Source: Bugula neritina (lineage: Eukaryota; Bryozoa; Gymnolaemata; Cheilostomatida; Bugulidae). Taken from it: a stretch of DNA of 60,000 bases. The notes below the pieces were generated by a model. The model was not told the origin of the DNA. It saw only the letters and a program-made list of their open reading frames with translations, and searched no databases. Numbering within the stretch: the first letter of the stretch is position 1; the number at the start of each line of letters is the position of its first letter. Positions 23,691 through 44,019 of the stretch are shown in pieces. The stretch spans positions 16,364,698 to 16,424,697 of the forward strand of contig OZ037765.1 of assembly GCA_964035545.1 (NCBI GenBank), given 5' to 3'. The position numbers and the translations under genes are program-made.

Positions 23691-26600
23691 TTAGGCAGTG
23701 AAAGCTGCTTGCTGACTATGCTTAGTCGCTGGTAAACTGCCATTTATTTTTGACAAAGCATTTTCAGCCTCCATCTCCTGTTTAACAGCTGCAAGAGCCT
23801 GAGCTACCTTTTCATCAATAACTTTTTGAGCTTCATCTGACTTTCCAATGGATGTTTGGGTAGTTGAGGAAGGCTTAACAAAATTATTTAGACTGAGATT
23901 CATTGTCCGTTTCTGGGGAGTACTCGGAGGAGTAACTAAACTAGACGAAGACGAAGCAACTAAACTAGCAACAGTCTGTTTAGAAAGTACAGACGAGTTA
24001 GCTATTTTGTGGGCTACTAAAATATCTCCCTTGCTAACAGCTTTCAGGTGTCTGGCCGGTGTGAGCAGCACTCCACCACTGATGGTTATGGGATGTACGA
24101 TACTTAGTGCTTGCGCTTTGCTTGTTGATGTACTGGATGCAACACTAGTTAGTGTGCCCTCCTCCTTCACACCTGCATTTAAATTTGCATCCAGGAAAGA
24201 CAACTTCTCAGAGGAAGCATTCCTTATTCCCAAGGCAGTAAGACCATGATCTTGCTCAGTGTGCTGGTCCAACTGCTTTGAAGTTTGAAATGATTTCCCA
24301 CAAAAACATTTAGTTTTACTGGTCAATCTGAAATATAAGTCAATAAAATTAAAAAATAAACCTAAACATATCATCATATAACTTGTTATGCTAAAAAAAT
24401 GCATGTATAAAGAGCATTTCCATTATTTTATTTCTAAATAGCTACAAACACGATAACCACAATATTTTACAAAATATTCAAGGTTTGTCACCAACTTGCC
24501 TGTTGGCAGAATCTTTTCGGTGCGCTGTTTTAGCATGATGCTTGGCTCCATTGATATTCTTATACCGTTTCTTACACCCTTTCACCGGGCAGACATAGAA
24601 TTTCTCAGTATCCTCACTACCCTCCACTTTGGCTGGAATCATCCTGAAAAAAAAAACACTGGAATAATTAAATTCTTTGTTTTGAATGCAGGAGGAAGTT
24701 TTGACTCACAAAGTTGACCTGAGAGCAACCGATTGGACTAGTTTTTTCTATTTAATCAACAAATATCCGAACTTCCTGTACGCACTTTGAGAACTTCAGC
24801 CAGAACACATAAAAAATGGCAGCCTACGTTGCGTCAAAGTGTGTCTAGGGGGTAATAAACTTTTGCAAATATAGCAGAAATTCCAAATTAATTCAAGGCA
24901 CAAAATTTATTATAAAACAAAATTGTTTGAGTATATAATTCTCGAACAGTATGCAGATGATAGCTAAGGCATATACGAATATTCAAATACCGCATGAATG
25001 ACGTGTGTCAGGGATTCTTCAACAAAAAGAAAACTCTTTTTCAGTTCTTCAACACATATTTGTGACTTTAATATGTTGAATAGAAACACAACTTCAAGGA
25101 GCACAAAGTTAAAAACTACATATTGTATGTAGGAAGCTTTTTAATGGCAGACGGAGGGGGGAGGAGATAAAACTAAAAATATACATATTGGCTTAAGACT
25201 GTCACCTGAGAAATAGCTGATTGGTCCATTGTTGATCGGCTCCAGCTGTTTCTTTTAGCTCACTTGATAAACTAGTAACAGTGTTTCTACTGGAGTTATC
25301 ATTGATATCTTCCTCTTCAAAGTCATACTCACTACCTTTCATCACACATTACTTACAATGTAACAATGCAGTAAGTATGTAAGTAGTTGCATATAAAATT
25401 ATGTCACAGAAAGTTGTAAACTTTTCATTCTTGGTTTATGCAAATTTTCTAGAGAGCAGCAGTGATCTAGTGCTTAAAGTGCTGGCAATAGTAATCACTA
25501 GGTCATGGATTCAAAGCCCAACAGAGCCACTGGTGAAGCCAGGAAGAGCATCTGATTATAATTGGTGATGTTATAATTGCTCCTGACCACAACAAAATAC
25601 CTTCAGCAAACGTCAACCATTTACTACCAGGGGTTCTTACAGAGCTAGGGGCTTAAAAAGCGAGCTTTTATGCAAAATTTCTGCTTAAAAATAGTTAGGG
25701 AGAAAAATGCTATAAAATAAAAATAAATATATGTCTGTAGTGAACATAGAGAGCTGAGATCACACAAACACCTGCTAGAATGCCAAGTCATCTCCTTTTT
25801 CTATCTATAAATACTGCACCAAGTATTGTGAAGGTTACTTTACTTTGATGATCTATTTTTATTTCATCTACATACAACTACATTAGTAGAAAATTATTAT
25901 AACTTTTTCAAAACCTTTGAAGATGCGATATTTAAAAATACTTTAAAAATTAAAATTTTAAACACAGCACTGGGTAAATTTGAATTTTAATTTCAGTTAA
26001 AACTGTCAGTTTCTTGATTTTAAACTAGAAATTATTGCATCGAGGATGCTTTCCCCTGCGAAATTTTAGACAGCAGTCAATGGGAATGATTAATCCTTTT
26101 ACACTTCAGCTTTAATTTAGGCTTTAGCAACTACTTTGCTATTAGATGACTTACATAAAGGGTGGTAAATGAGGCTTTGGAATTCAAGTAAAAGCTTTAA
26201 ATTTGTAATCTTAGATTAGTCACGGGCAGGATTGTTGCCAGTAAATTACCTTTTGAAAGGCCACTGGGTTTATTTAATCAAGCATCACTACTAAAAACCG
26301 AGATCCATCATTATTACAGCCTTATATAATTTAGGCAAGCACAAAACAAAATTCTTGACAAGTTACTGAAACTTCGTATTTTCATTCTCCAAAGCAAAGT
26401 GAGAATTGAAAGTCATTGAAAGTCAAGACTCTAGTAGAAGACAGTTGGTGTGACCGGAACTACTACTGATTATCATATAACTACTTAAACTGCTCAGTCA
26501 CATCATCAACTTTGCAGTGGATCTCAAACATTAGCAATTGATAAATTTATTTAAACGGTGCCAATACAAAGTTGTCAAGCATACAACTTGAAACATCTCA

Positions 26601-29600
26601 TAGGCTTTTCAATACAAGATGTGCATTTTTTCAACAAGAATAAAGAGTGCCTTTTTATACCTATAAAACCCTTAAAGAGTTGTGCCTGAAAAAATAATAG
26701 AGTTTAGGACAAGCTTGGCTATCCCACTCCAATTATCAATGAAAAGTTGAATATCTAAACATTAAATCATGCTGCTTTACTTTTATCATTAAATAAATCA
26801 AACTGATACATAACACAAAAAGCAATATTGGCTGAAGTATATAAATTTCATATAGAGTAAATGACATTGTGGTGATCTATAACTCTTACATATTGGTTAT
26901 TTTATATAGCTTATAACACTGATCAAACCAGATGTGCTATTGAACAAAAAATGTTTTACTTTAAACAGCTGCTTATTGGCAAGAAATTTTCTTGTAATAT
27001 TGCATTTTTAACTTCAAGTTCTAATGCAACACAAATGCAACATGCTAATTAGTAATTACAGATACTGTACAGTAAACTGACCACATATGTCACCTTCACA
27101 ATAAGCTGATACAACAGTTGACATTTTGCCTAAATTTAAGCAGTATTTTACTGCAAACAGTTCAAATATATACAGATGATAATTTTGAAAATGTAATTGA
27201 AAAGTCTTTTCAGACAGCTCATGTTAGACCCTGAGGTGTCTACTACCGGTAATCATTTACATAAAACAAAACTTCATCTCAACTAAAGCATTTTAAAAAC
27301 TATTTTTATTTATAAAATATAAGAGCTTAGATACAATAATTCTAATATGTAGTAGTAATAGCTAAATGCAACTTTTCAATACCACATTTTATCTATGATT
27401 TGTTTTTTTTTTCAGAATAGACCACCTGTAATTCATATCACTGACACAGATTACTAGCGAGGAGCAACAAAATGTGAAGTGCTATATATATATATATGTA
27501 TCCTTGAAACACTAGCAACTAATGATCATTTCAATCTGCTGGTGTATTCAATAATAGCAGGGCGATAGCCCCAAATTATCTAAAACTCACTCTGTAAGAC
27601 TAGTTCTAGATAACTTACTTGTGGGAGTGAGGCTACGAATAGAAGCAGATGTTGACATGACAGAATTGGTCCGCTGCCTCACTTTTTTAGCAGACGTAGT
27701 GGCAATAGCTAACAATGACTTCTTTGGCTTTGCCCCTCCATAGAAACGGAAGATTTTGCTCATAGCAACAGTCTGGGGTTTATTATTCAAGCTATTGTCT
27801 TCCTTTTCTGGATCTACAAACAACAGTATAAGTTTAGATATTGTAAACAATCATGATAATCTAGCCGGAAAATTAAACATATTTTAATTGCCTAGCTTTC
27901 CTAATTTAAGTGCAACCACAGATATAACGATGGTCAAGATTTTCTTATATCATAATTTAAAAAATCCATTCTGTTTAACCAACAGCTTGCCATAGTAACA
28001 AAAAGTTTTGATTGTACTAAATTTGTTGTTTTCAATCAGATCCACATTTTTAAAGGAGAGTGATGCATTTTTAGCAAGGTTAGCACAACTTCCAACAGAC
28101 AATTTAACAAATATTCCACCGCATTATTAATTAACATATTCCATATATACATATATGACTGGCATGCTTCAGCAAGATTAGTGCTTACAATGTAATTAGC
28201 AGTTGGAGCTTTTCAGGACTGCAACAAGCAGTTTAAATAGCATAACCCTGAAGAAAATTATGACTGGGTAATTTTAGGACACACACATTTTGCTATGAAT
28301 TGAGTTTGATTAAACATAGAAGCTTAATTTTTAAACTTTTTATGAAGTCTGCACTAATGGAGAAAATTTTTTCTTTGAGAATATGGGGTCATTGATAAGC
28401 TCTTTTGATGCTAGTCAAGAAAAAAAATATAAATAATTTTGGTGCAAGTTTTATTATTTTGCTAAAAGAATCAACGTGTGGCAGAGTCTAAACCAGTTTT
28501 AGAAGTATTAAAAAATGAACTTTTATATTTTTCAAATGTTGGTGAGGCTCCAGCATAAAAAGAATTTGCCAAATATAAGATGGAAGAGACATAGCTGTGA
28601 CCATAATTGGATAACACATGACTTAAAAAAGGTGGTCATTAAAAGGTTTCAATGACTACCGGTTTCAATAGTATTTACATTGGTATGACTATAATGAATA
28701 TTTTTAGTTTATTGCAATTTATTCATAGTAACTACCAATAGAATAAGAAGATAAATTAAAATTAATGATATGGTGAGCTAGCACACTAAATTATAAGTAA
28801 AAACACTCGTAACTCTACTCCGTCTAATAACCTTAAAAAAATTCTGAATTAATCTTAGCCAAGATGCAGACTGTATATAATACTATGGTCCTGATACTGA
28901 AAGCCCAATTTTACACAGGAATAACACAATTTTGTTGTTTTTGAAAGCTGAAGGTATTATAAGTAATAATCTTTAATGGTACCAGCAACTCACCATGTAA
29001 ATGACAGCTTTAGTTGGAAATGAGTTTGGTATGCAGAAAGTACAGTGTACTCATATTATCTTGTTTAAAGCAAATAAATAGTTGGTTTAAGGCAGATAAG
29101 GTATAGACATAGCAGCGGATGTTTAGGTTAAAAATTACAAAAAACTTGATTGACACATAAACTAGTAAAAGTAGAGGCTCCATTGGTATATTAATACTTA
29201 ATAGCATGTACCAGTAGTGTTATCTTCCAAATGCAAATGCGTTACACTAAATGCATTGTTGTGAGGTTTAATATTCAAAAGTAGTTAGCGTATAGTTGAT
29301 TTGAAAAAAAGGTATTTACAGATGTAACACTTTAACGATCAAAATCTCAATGCAATATTTTATTAGCTTAGGCATAGGAACTATTTTAAACAGAAATATT
29401 TTAAACAAATGTGAAATTCCTAGCTTACCTTTTTGTCATTAAACTACATTTTTAACTTTTCGTCAAACTAGCTACTTTCAGCTTAAATTTAAAAGACTGA
29501 CCTCATGAATAAGGCTGTGATTATGAGCAATCTCAATAAAAAACAATTAAAGAGTACCTACAAGTTTTACAGCAAGAAAAAAATGTAAGATTTGCTATTT

Positions 29601-30351
29601 CACACTCATCATTTATCTAAATTCCTTACAATTACTCACACTCATACCGACTGCTGTTACAGTTTAATCTAATAATTCAAGTATTCACGTATTTATCACA
29701 ATTTTGCCAAATCTATATCATTATAGTTATATAAAATCAAAGCAGACATTAATAAAAACATAAACATTACAACATGAATTATAATTAAAATAAAGGACCT
29801 TTATTAGTTTGTACAATATCAATATGAAAATGAATATCAATATGTTTTATATGTAGTATTCAATAACGTGATGATTTATTAATCTAATAAGTAATCAATG
29901 TAAGTGCTAATGCTGCAGCAATTATTGATCAAATTTTAACTTCAATGAAGAGGCCAACCAAGTTTTTGTATTTTTTAAATTTAAGTAACTGCAAGTGTAT
30001 GTGTTATACTTCCATTTAATGACATAAACTAAAAAAATGATAAACTTATACATTATAATCATTATAAGATATATAATAATTATAATATTATTACTTTATT
30101 GGTATTTCAAATTGAAACTAAAATAAAATTGATTAAGTTGAAGGCAAGATTAAGAGCGAGAGTTTGAGTGACTGTCAGTTGAAAATAAATGATTGAAATT
30201 AATAATAATTATAATTACCAAGTTGATCATAATTATAACGATAAGAAAAAATTCAGTTTTTACCTATATGAGTTTCTTCTACATGTTGTATAAGCTCTGC
30301 CAATGTTTCGAATATGAGGTTGCAGTTTCTAAACTTGCAACTATTGACCAT
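23691..30351 (-). CDS. JAZF1-like C2H2 zinc-finger protein with long C-terminal tail
   Basis: Five coding exons: 30351-30264, 27813-27591, 25331-25206, 24643-24500, 24327-23691, with consistent phases giving 405 aa. Zinc finger 1 lies at residues 5-28 (C5, C10, H23, H28). Finger 2 lies at 164-187 (C164, C169, H182, H187; GCKKRYKNINGAKHHAKTAH). Finger 3 lies at 201-221 and has the unusual CxC spacing (CFCGKSF, H216, H221). An acidic EYDFEEEDIND segment precedes finger 2. Human JAZF1 has the same finger order, the same EYDEEE patch and the same CxC finger. It is a nuclear cofactor linked to NuA4/TIP60 chromatin complexes. Here ~184 residues follow finger 3, Ser/Thr-rich with a PPSTPQKR motif and a terminal coiled helix, whereas the human protein (243 aa) ends soon after it. 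Intron 4 uses a GC donor (AG|GCAAGT at 24500/24499). The gene diverges from ATP5MC. Confidence 0.9.
24875..25020 (+). repeat. Dispersed repeat, copy 1
   Basis: Shares with 40662-40820, in the same orientation, the blocks TATAAAACAAAATTGTTT, AACAGTATG, ATACGAATATT (or close variants) and GTGTGTCAGGGATT, in the same order with small gaps. By eye identity is roughly 70%. It lies in intron 3 of the JAZF1-like gene. It is non-coding and of unknown class. Confidence 0.55.
25453..25590 (+). mobile_element. tRNA-derived SINE, truncated copy
   Basis: The tRNA-like head has an A-box-like TGATCTAGTGCTTAAAG and a B-box-like GGTCATGGATTCAAAGCCC. It is followed by a body including GCCAGGAAGAGC and GGTGATGTTATAATTGCTCC. 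The latter block matches the body of the copy at 45195-45417. It lies in intron 2 of the JAZF1-like gene, in the opposite orientation to that gene. Confidence 0.6.
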
Positions 30352-32366
30352 GAAAAAGGCCATTACTCAGTAAATGAGTAAATGTAATGAGTAATACTAA
30401 TTACTGTTGATGTTTGAGTGTTGAAATTTCTCGTAGTGTTACATCCTAGTCCTCACAGTCATACCCATAGTGATAGTCATAGTGATACTGATAGTGTTGT
30501 GAGAATTCAAATTGGAATACAGTTGAACATCTTTAAGTTTAAGTTTTAGTTTATACAACGTCCAATATGCACATGTAAATATTTAGATAAATAATGCCAA
30601 GATTTTTCTATCATTTAAAACTCTGTAAGTGAAAAGAACGGTGATTCTAATAAATCTGAAAGTTATATTTTAAAATTAATATGAATATCAATATGAATTT
30701 ACTAGAGGCAGAGCTTTCGACTACTCGAGTTTACATCTTGATCTTGATGTCTTCGCGGATATCTCACTGATGTCTAGGAATATTCGAAAAAAAGCAACAT
30801 TAAACTTTTGTAAAAAATATTTAATAAAGGATTATAATTAATATATTTTTAAAACATTAAAAATTTTATTTTATAAATAATTTATATATATTCAATAGAA
30901 TTAATATAAAAATTATAGTAAGTTGTCCCATTTTAATTAAAGTTTATTTTGGGAAAGGTTATATTGTAGTTTTACTGCATATAAACTAATTCAAACAATC
31001 CCTATATAGTGTTTCCTGTTTAGTTGCGCAGGCTTTCTCTACTACCGGTGGTATCTCAGTTCTGCAAACCGAAGATTGTTTGTCATCTTAGTAGCGGTAG
31101 GTTTTTTTTTATCCCACTCCATCTGTTCATGCTTATAAAAGCTTTTATTTTTAAAGCACTCTTGTTTTATAGTAATAATTCCCCAAAACTTATCATTTAT
31201 ATTATTTTGTGTCAATATATATATACAAACTAGTTAACTTTTGCAACAAGCGGAAGCCGGCCGGCTTTTAAATGTTCCTGAATTCTTGCAAGCGCATCAT
31301 TTTTACAATTAATTTATTATACTTTCGCTGTTAGTTTCAGTTTGCATTGAGGTTCATTCTCGGTTATATTTCCACGTATTGATGTAGTGGCCGGTTGCGC
31401 AGATTTGCACATTGAAAAGTGTAACAGTAGCACTAGGCCTAGCAGTAGCACTAGACTGTTCAAATTGAAATTAAGTCATGCCGTTACAGTTACATGCAGC
31501 TTGAGCTATTGGTTTTAAATTTCTAGGAATTCAAAATTTTGCGCTATAAGTATTAGTGTAGCTGTAGGCATAGCTAATGCTATTGCCAAAATAAAAAATA
31601 ACAGTTTCTATTTTCAATTTATTATTAGAAATTATTAAAAATATCATTAGTGATTACAACCGGCTGTCACTTGTTTTGAGTGACCGAGATGCTACTAAAA
31701 GTTAATGAATATCATAGCATCAGCATGTCTATAATTAAATTCTTTTTACAATCTTAATTAGAATGCAAAATTTACTTAGGTGTTTCTATTTTAAAAGTTA
31801 TGAATGCTACTCTTAGTTTTATAGTTCAACATCTACTTGACATGAAACTTAACATGCCATTAGTACGTTGGTAAACTTTCAGTGTTAACTCGTGTAAAAG
31901 TGTAAAGCAAATCTTTGACCTTTGTAAGCTTACAGTAACATCAGTCCAACTTTGAAGGTTCAAATCACAATGATTCTTATCGGTCACCTCACTTATGTAG
32001 CTTAACATTTTTCGTGGAAAGATTTTAAAAGCAATCAGGTTCACTCTACTTGAAAATTATATTCCTCTTGAGGAAATATTCTTTGCATCTACAGTTGGTG
32101 TGTGTGCTCTGTACATTTAATCCAAAGATAATCTTTAGATACTTTGGATAGTCATTATATGCATTTAAAAAAACCCTTATTGGTATTATTTTCGTCTACT
32201 CCAAAAATTATACTTCTTTTTTAAAGATTTTTTCATGAAAATAAATACATATTGACCTTCATCAACATTTCTTGTATCTGCTTACAGATGATGCTAAAAC
32301 CGCTTAATATTTTTACTAGATATCAAATTTGTGTTTTTAGGCAAAACTTATTCGCAATTCTCCATC
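30352..32366. promoter_or_regulatory. Divergent promoter region of JAZF1-like and ATP5MC genes
   Basis: A 2.0-kb gap between two divergent start codons. Its middle holds local GC-richer islands: TTGCGCAGGC at 31024, the 14-bp perfect palindrome AAGCCGGCCGGCTT at 31254-31267 overlapping GCGGAAG (an ETS-type core), and TTGCGCAGAT near 31397. ETS/NRF-type and NRF-1-like GCGCA sites are common upstream of nuclear genes for mitochondrial proteins in animals. A 3' splice site (TTTTTAG) at 32340 implies a 5' non-coding ATP5MC exon within this region. The assignment of sites is inferential. Confidence 0.4.
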
Positions 32367-33231
32367 ATGTTGATGTGCTCAAGAACTGCTGTGCCACTAA
32401 CTAGAAGCTTGGTGAGTAATATCACATGAAAGGTTACACAGCACTTAAGTTGATCGATATCAATTGTTGACTTCCAAAATGCAGGTTAACTTTAATATTT
32501 TTTACATATTCCATCATTTATCTTTAGCTTGCTCGCGCTTCACCACGCCCAGTTGTCTGTGCTAACTTCCACACAACCAATATTAGACAGGACATTGACC
32601 AGGCTGCCAAATATATTGGAGCTGGCGCTGCTACAGTTGGAGTAGCTGGATCAGGTCAGTGTTCTATATTTTGCAATAATGTTGACCAGTACCTATTTTG
32701 GTTCACCTTTCTTGATTTGAACTATCATTCACTTTTCTAATTTGAAAGAATTGTTTAATGGTTGAACAATGGAATTTTAGGTTATTGAATTTAATAAAAA
32801 AGAATATTGCCAATCCTTCGAATGAAAAACATTATGTAATTGTGAATTATGCTTAAATGGGTTTTTTCTTATGTGTTCATGTGCTTATGTTGAAATTTAA
32901 ATTTCGACGTCCTTTTACAAACCGGGAATTTTTATAACTTTATCTCAAACTGCATTAAAGTTTTTTCTGAAATATATTCTGTTCCATTATGTACTATTTT
33001 GCCAAAAGTATCTGAAGCTTCCCATATAATGTTGAAAAGCATGCTTATGTGGATAATGAATTTGTAGGTGCTGGAATCGGTACAGTGTTTGGAAACTTAG
33101 TTATTGGATATGCAAGAAACCCAGGATGTAAACAACAATTATTCACATATGCCATTCTTGGATTTGCTCTATCAGAAGCTATGGGTCTTTTCTGTCTCAT
33201 GATGGCATTCCTTATGTTGTTTGCCTTTTAG
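32367..33231 (+). CDS. ATP5MC: Mitochondrial ATP synthase F(o) subunit c precursor
   Basis: Three coding exons (32367-32411, 32528-32654, 33068-33231) give 111 aa. Residues 1-36 are a basic, Ser/Arg-rich mitochondrial targeting peptide ([19 protein letters not shown]). The mature protein starts at [10 protein letters not shown] (residue 37) and is exactly 75 aa, as in other animals. It forms the two-helix hairpin of the proton-translocating c-ring in the inner membrane. The proton-binding glutamate is in [10 protein letters not shown] (mature position 58), the polar loop is [10 protein letters not shown], and its lysine (mature 43) is the one trimethylated in animals. The first ATG after a probable 5' UTR intron (acceptor at 32340) is taken as start; a second in-frame ATG lies two codons later. 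A poly(A) signal is at 33526. This is the strongest identification in the window. Confidence 0.97.
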
Positions 33232-33525
33232 AACTGTATTTTGACCATTAGCCTAATTATAAATAGAGAACATTTTGTAACAAAAATACCATACCTGTGC
33301 ATGGATGGATTTGTTAGTCCAACTGCCAATTTGGTTCAACTTCCCATTAGTCTTCTTCATTTTGGTTTTTGGGGGGAGAACACCAGGTACTACTTTGCAC
33401 AAGGATCCATAATTTATAAGATATTGTATATTTGACTGGCCAAAGTTTGTTATGTTTTTGTGTCCATTGAATTGATAATAGAATTTATCTAATTGTTGCT
33501 GAATTGGTATGTGTGTTCAGTGATT

Positions 33526-33531
33526 AATAAA
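33526..33531 (+). terminator. Poly(A) signal of ATP5MC
   Basis: AATAAA 295 bp after the ATP5MC stop codon, followed by a GT-containing, T-rich stretch (GGGCTTGTC, then ATTGATTATATGGTTT). It is the first canonical hexamer downstream of the stop. Confidence 0.65.
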
Positions 33532-33563
33532 AAGGGCTTGTCAAATTGATTATATGGTTTAAT

Positions 33564-33569
33564 TTTATT
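33564..33569 (-). terminator. Poly(A) signal of twinfilin
   Basis: TTTATT on the plus strand is AATAAA on the minus strand, 80 bp beyond the twinfilin stop at 33649. Cleavage 15-25 bp on would fall at about 33540-33550, just where ATP5MC transcripts are expected to end. Confidence 0.55.
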
Positions 33570-33648
33570 TATAAAAATACAGGTAATTGGTTATAAATTG
33601 ATAACTGGTAAAACGGTTAAAATTATCAGCACTATTGTTGAAAATAAA

Positions 33649-41643
<7,995 letters not shown>

Positions 41644-41946
41644 TCTCCTAATAACTTACCAACCACCGGAAGATAGTGATACAGAAAAAGACTAATCCTA
41701 CAAATAATTCAATGCATTTAATTTCAAAATAACTGGAACTTACAAACTGTGCACATATATTACAATTATTTCCTTACACAATAATAAATGTAATACAGTT
41801 GAACACTTAGTTTTAGACTAAGTATAACACTATGACTACTAGTATTACTGTTACTATGAATTACTATTAGTATTATTATTGTAGTGATTTGTAGACTTAT
41901 CTCCCTAACTTTTCTAGTTTTAAAATATCGTAATTTTGTTCATTTA

Positions 41947-42243
41947 TGTAAGTCGATCTCGAAGTGTCAGACCTCCAACTGGTTCCGATAGCATCCAATT
42001 GTCGGATCCGATGGGACTCCATCGGATGTGTCGGAGACTCCGACATTTTCAAGGGAGTCTGATTTTTGGATGCGATCGGTAGAAGTTTCTCGAAAGAACT
42101 TTTCCCAGTATATAAGAAGGCAAGCTCACACAATAGATCAGTCTACCACTGGAGCCCGCAGGACCAAGACACATATATACAGTTACTCAGATTACAATAA
42201 AGATTACTTCTACACTACTTGGAAAACCCGTGTTGTTCTTGCA
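41947..42243 (+). mobile_element. Solo LTR, copy A
   Basis: A ~297-bp GC-richer block starting TGTAAGTCGATCTCG and ending TTGCA. It contains a TATA box (CAGTATATAAGAAGGC), a downstream GATCAGTCTACCACTGGAGC, and an AATAAA near 42157-42162, giving the promoter/poly(A) layout of an LTR. It aligns along its length with 44875-45451 (after removing the SINE there). No primer-binding site, pol or gag follows, so it is a solo LTR. The superfamily is not determined (Ty3/Gypsy-like is a guess). Confidence 0.7.
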
Positions 42244-42597
42244 CTATTACATTTTAAACCACAAAACTACTACAATATTGTAAATATAATAAACATAATC
42301 ATTAATAATTTTCTTTGGTTTTAAATCAAGTTAGAGTTTAATTTACATTATTCAATATTTAATAAAAAACAACATTTTTTATTTTTGATAATTCTTCTAG
42401 TAATTCTTTAAACATTTATTTCATTCATTATTTTTTTGGAAATTAATACTTATTTATAGTTTATGATTACAACAATCACTATCACAATCACAACGAAAAT
42501 GATTCTGATGGTGACAATGCCCATACTTAACAGGCACAGCAATGCTTATACTATAAAATAAAAGGGTAACATTACAATAACAATTACAATAACAGTA

Positions 42598-43140
42598 TAA
42601 CAGGTAGCTATTAGTATTAGTATCACTATTATTATTATTAATATTACTATAAGTATAACTATTAGTATTACTAATACTATAAGTATAAGTATAAGTAATA
42701 ATAAATAAAGTATAACGCACATCAAGTTTAACTAGTACTAGGCCTACTACTACTAGTATAACTACAAGTAGCAGTATAACTACAAGTTATATTAAATATA
42801 AAAGTAATTCAGTATCAGTATGAGTAAAACAATAAATTTAAATGAAATACTAAAAGTAAAAGTAAATCTAATGCCATTTTTTATCAACAATTAACTATTA
42901 CTATTACTATTAGTAGTATTACTATTTACTATTAGTATTAGTATTACTATTACTATTAGTATTAGTATTTGAGTATTACTATTAGTATTAGTATTAGACT
43001 TAAATTCATAAGTTTCTGTCACTAACCCTACGTCTAACAACAACACAAACAGTATGAGTAACAGTAACTGTAAGAGTAAGAGTCTATCTCTAACTAAGTC
43101 TAACTCTAAGTGCAACACTAACACTAACAGTTATACTTAT
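42598..43140. repeat. ACT/AAT trinucleotide tract
   Basis: Long irregular array of TATTAGTATTAC-type triplets on one strand with interruptions, continuous with TAACTCTAAG-like hexamers near 43080-43120. Period 3 with 6/9-base alternation. Open frames within it are Asn/Ser/Thr- or Ile/Leu-rich artefacts. Confidence 0.75.
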
Positions 43141-44019
43141 TGTTGATAACGTATTAAATTTAATACATTCGTCAATCGCCTTCGGCTTCGCTTTGACAGA
43201 AAAACTAATACATTTTTGAGCTATAAAATTAAAAATAAGCTAAATCTCATAGTTATACTTACAGTTAATGATATAGTTTTAGTTATACCTATACAGTTAA
43301 TGTTATAGTTTTACTTATAACGTAAGTTATAGACTTAAGACTACAGTTATACTTAATCTTAGAGTGGCAGACTCCCACAAGGAAATGAGGAGTCTAGGTA
43401 AAGTGCCGCAGATGCAGATTTTACCCAAGATCTATTAGTGCAGTCTCACTGATTGATGGGGGGTGGGAAGGGGGTGTAGATTGTAGAATAACACTAGGAC
43501 TAAGTGTTGGTTTAACTAAGCTTTCGAAAGACGCACAAATCATAATAATATGAAAATAATAAAATGAAACATTTATAAACGCGGTCACATTAAGTAACTA
43601 ACCACTCCTTATCAATTATTTATAAATACTGCTTGCATAGATGACTAAGAATAGACTTGAAACTTTTTATTTTATTATATAGGATCTAAAGTCAACCATT
43701 ATGTTTAAGGCTACAGAGTTATCTACCTTTTGAAAGAAAGGAATGAAAACTTATATAGTTGTAGTAATTTATAGGGAGTTACCTGTGCGGATATAACTCC
43801 CTGTAGTTGCTGGGTTCTGTTTAAATATGTCTTCTTAGATGCACATTGCTTAGAACAAAGTGAAAGGGGTCTCCTTAAGTTTATTTTTACCAAGTCTAAT
43901 GGCTATAGGCTTTAAAGTTTTAAACACTCTACTAGAGTGAAGCATGTCGGTATTTAAATAAGCTGATACTAATAGGTTAGTTCTGCGTGAAATTTTGAAT
44001 TAACCATGCGAAGTTGTCT

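Noticed and set aside
23848-24249. 133-codon plus-strand frame opposite the JAZF1-like last exon
   Set aside because: Antisense shadow of an exon that splices in phase to zinc fingers.
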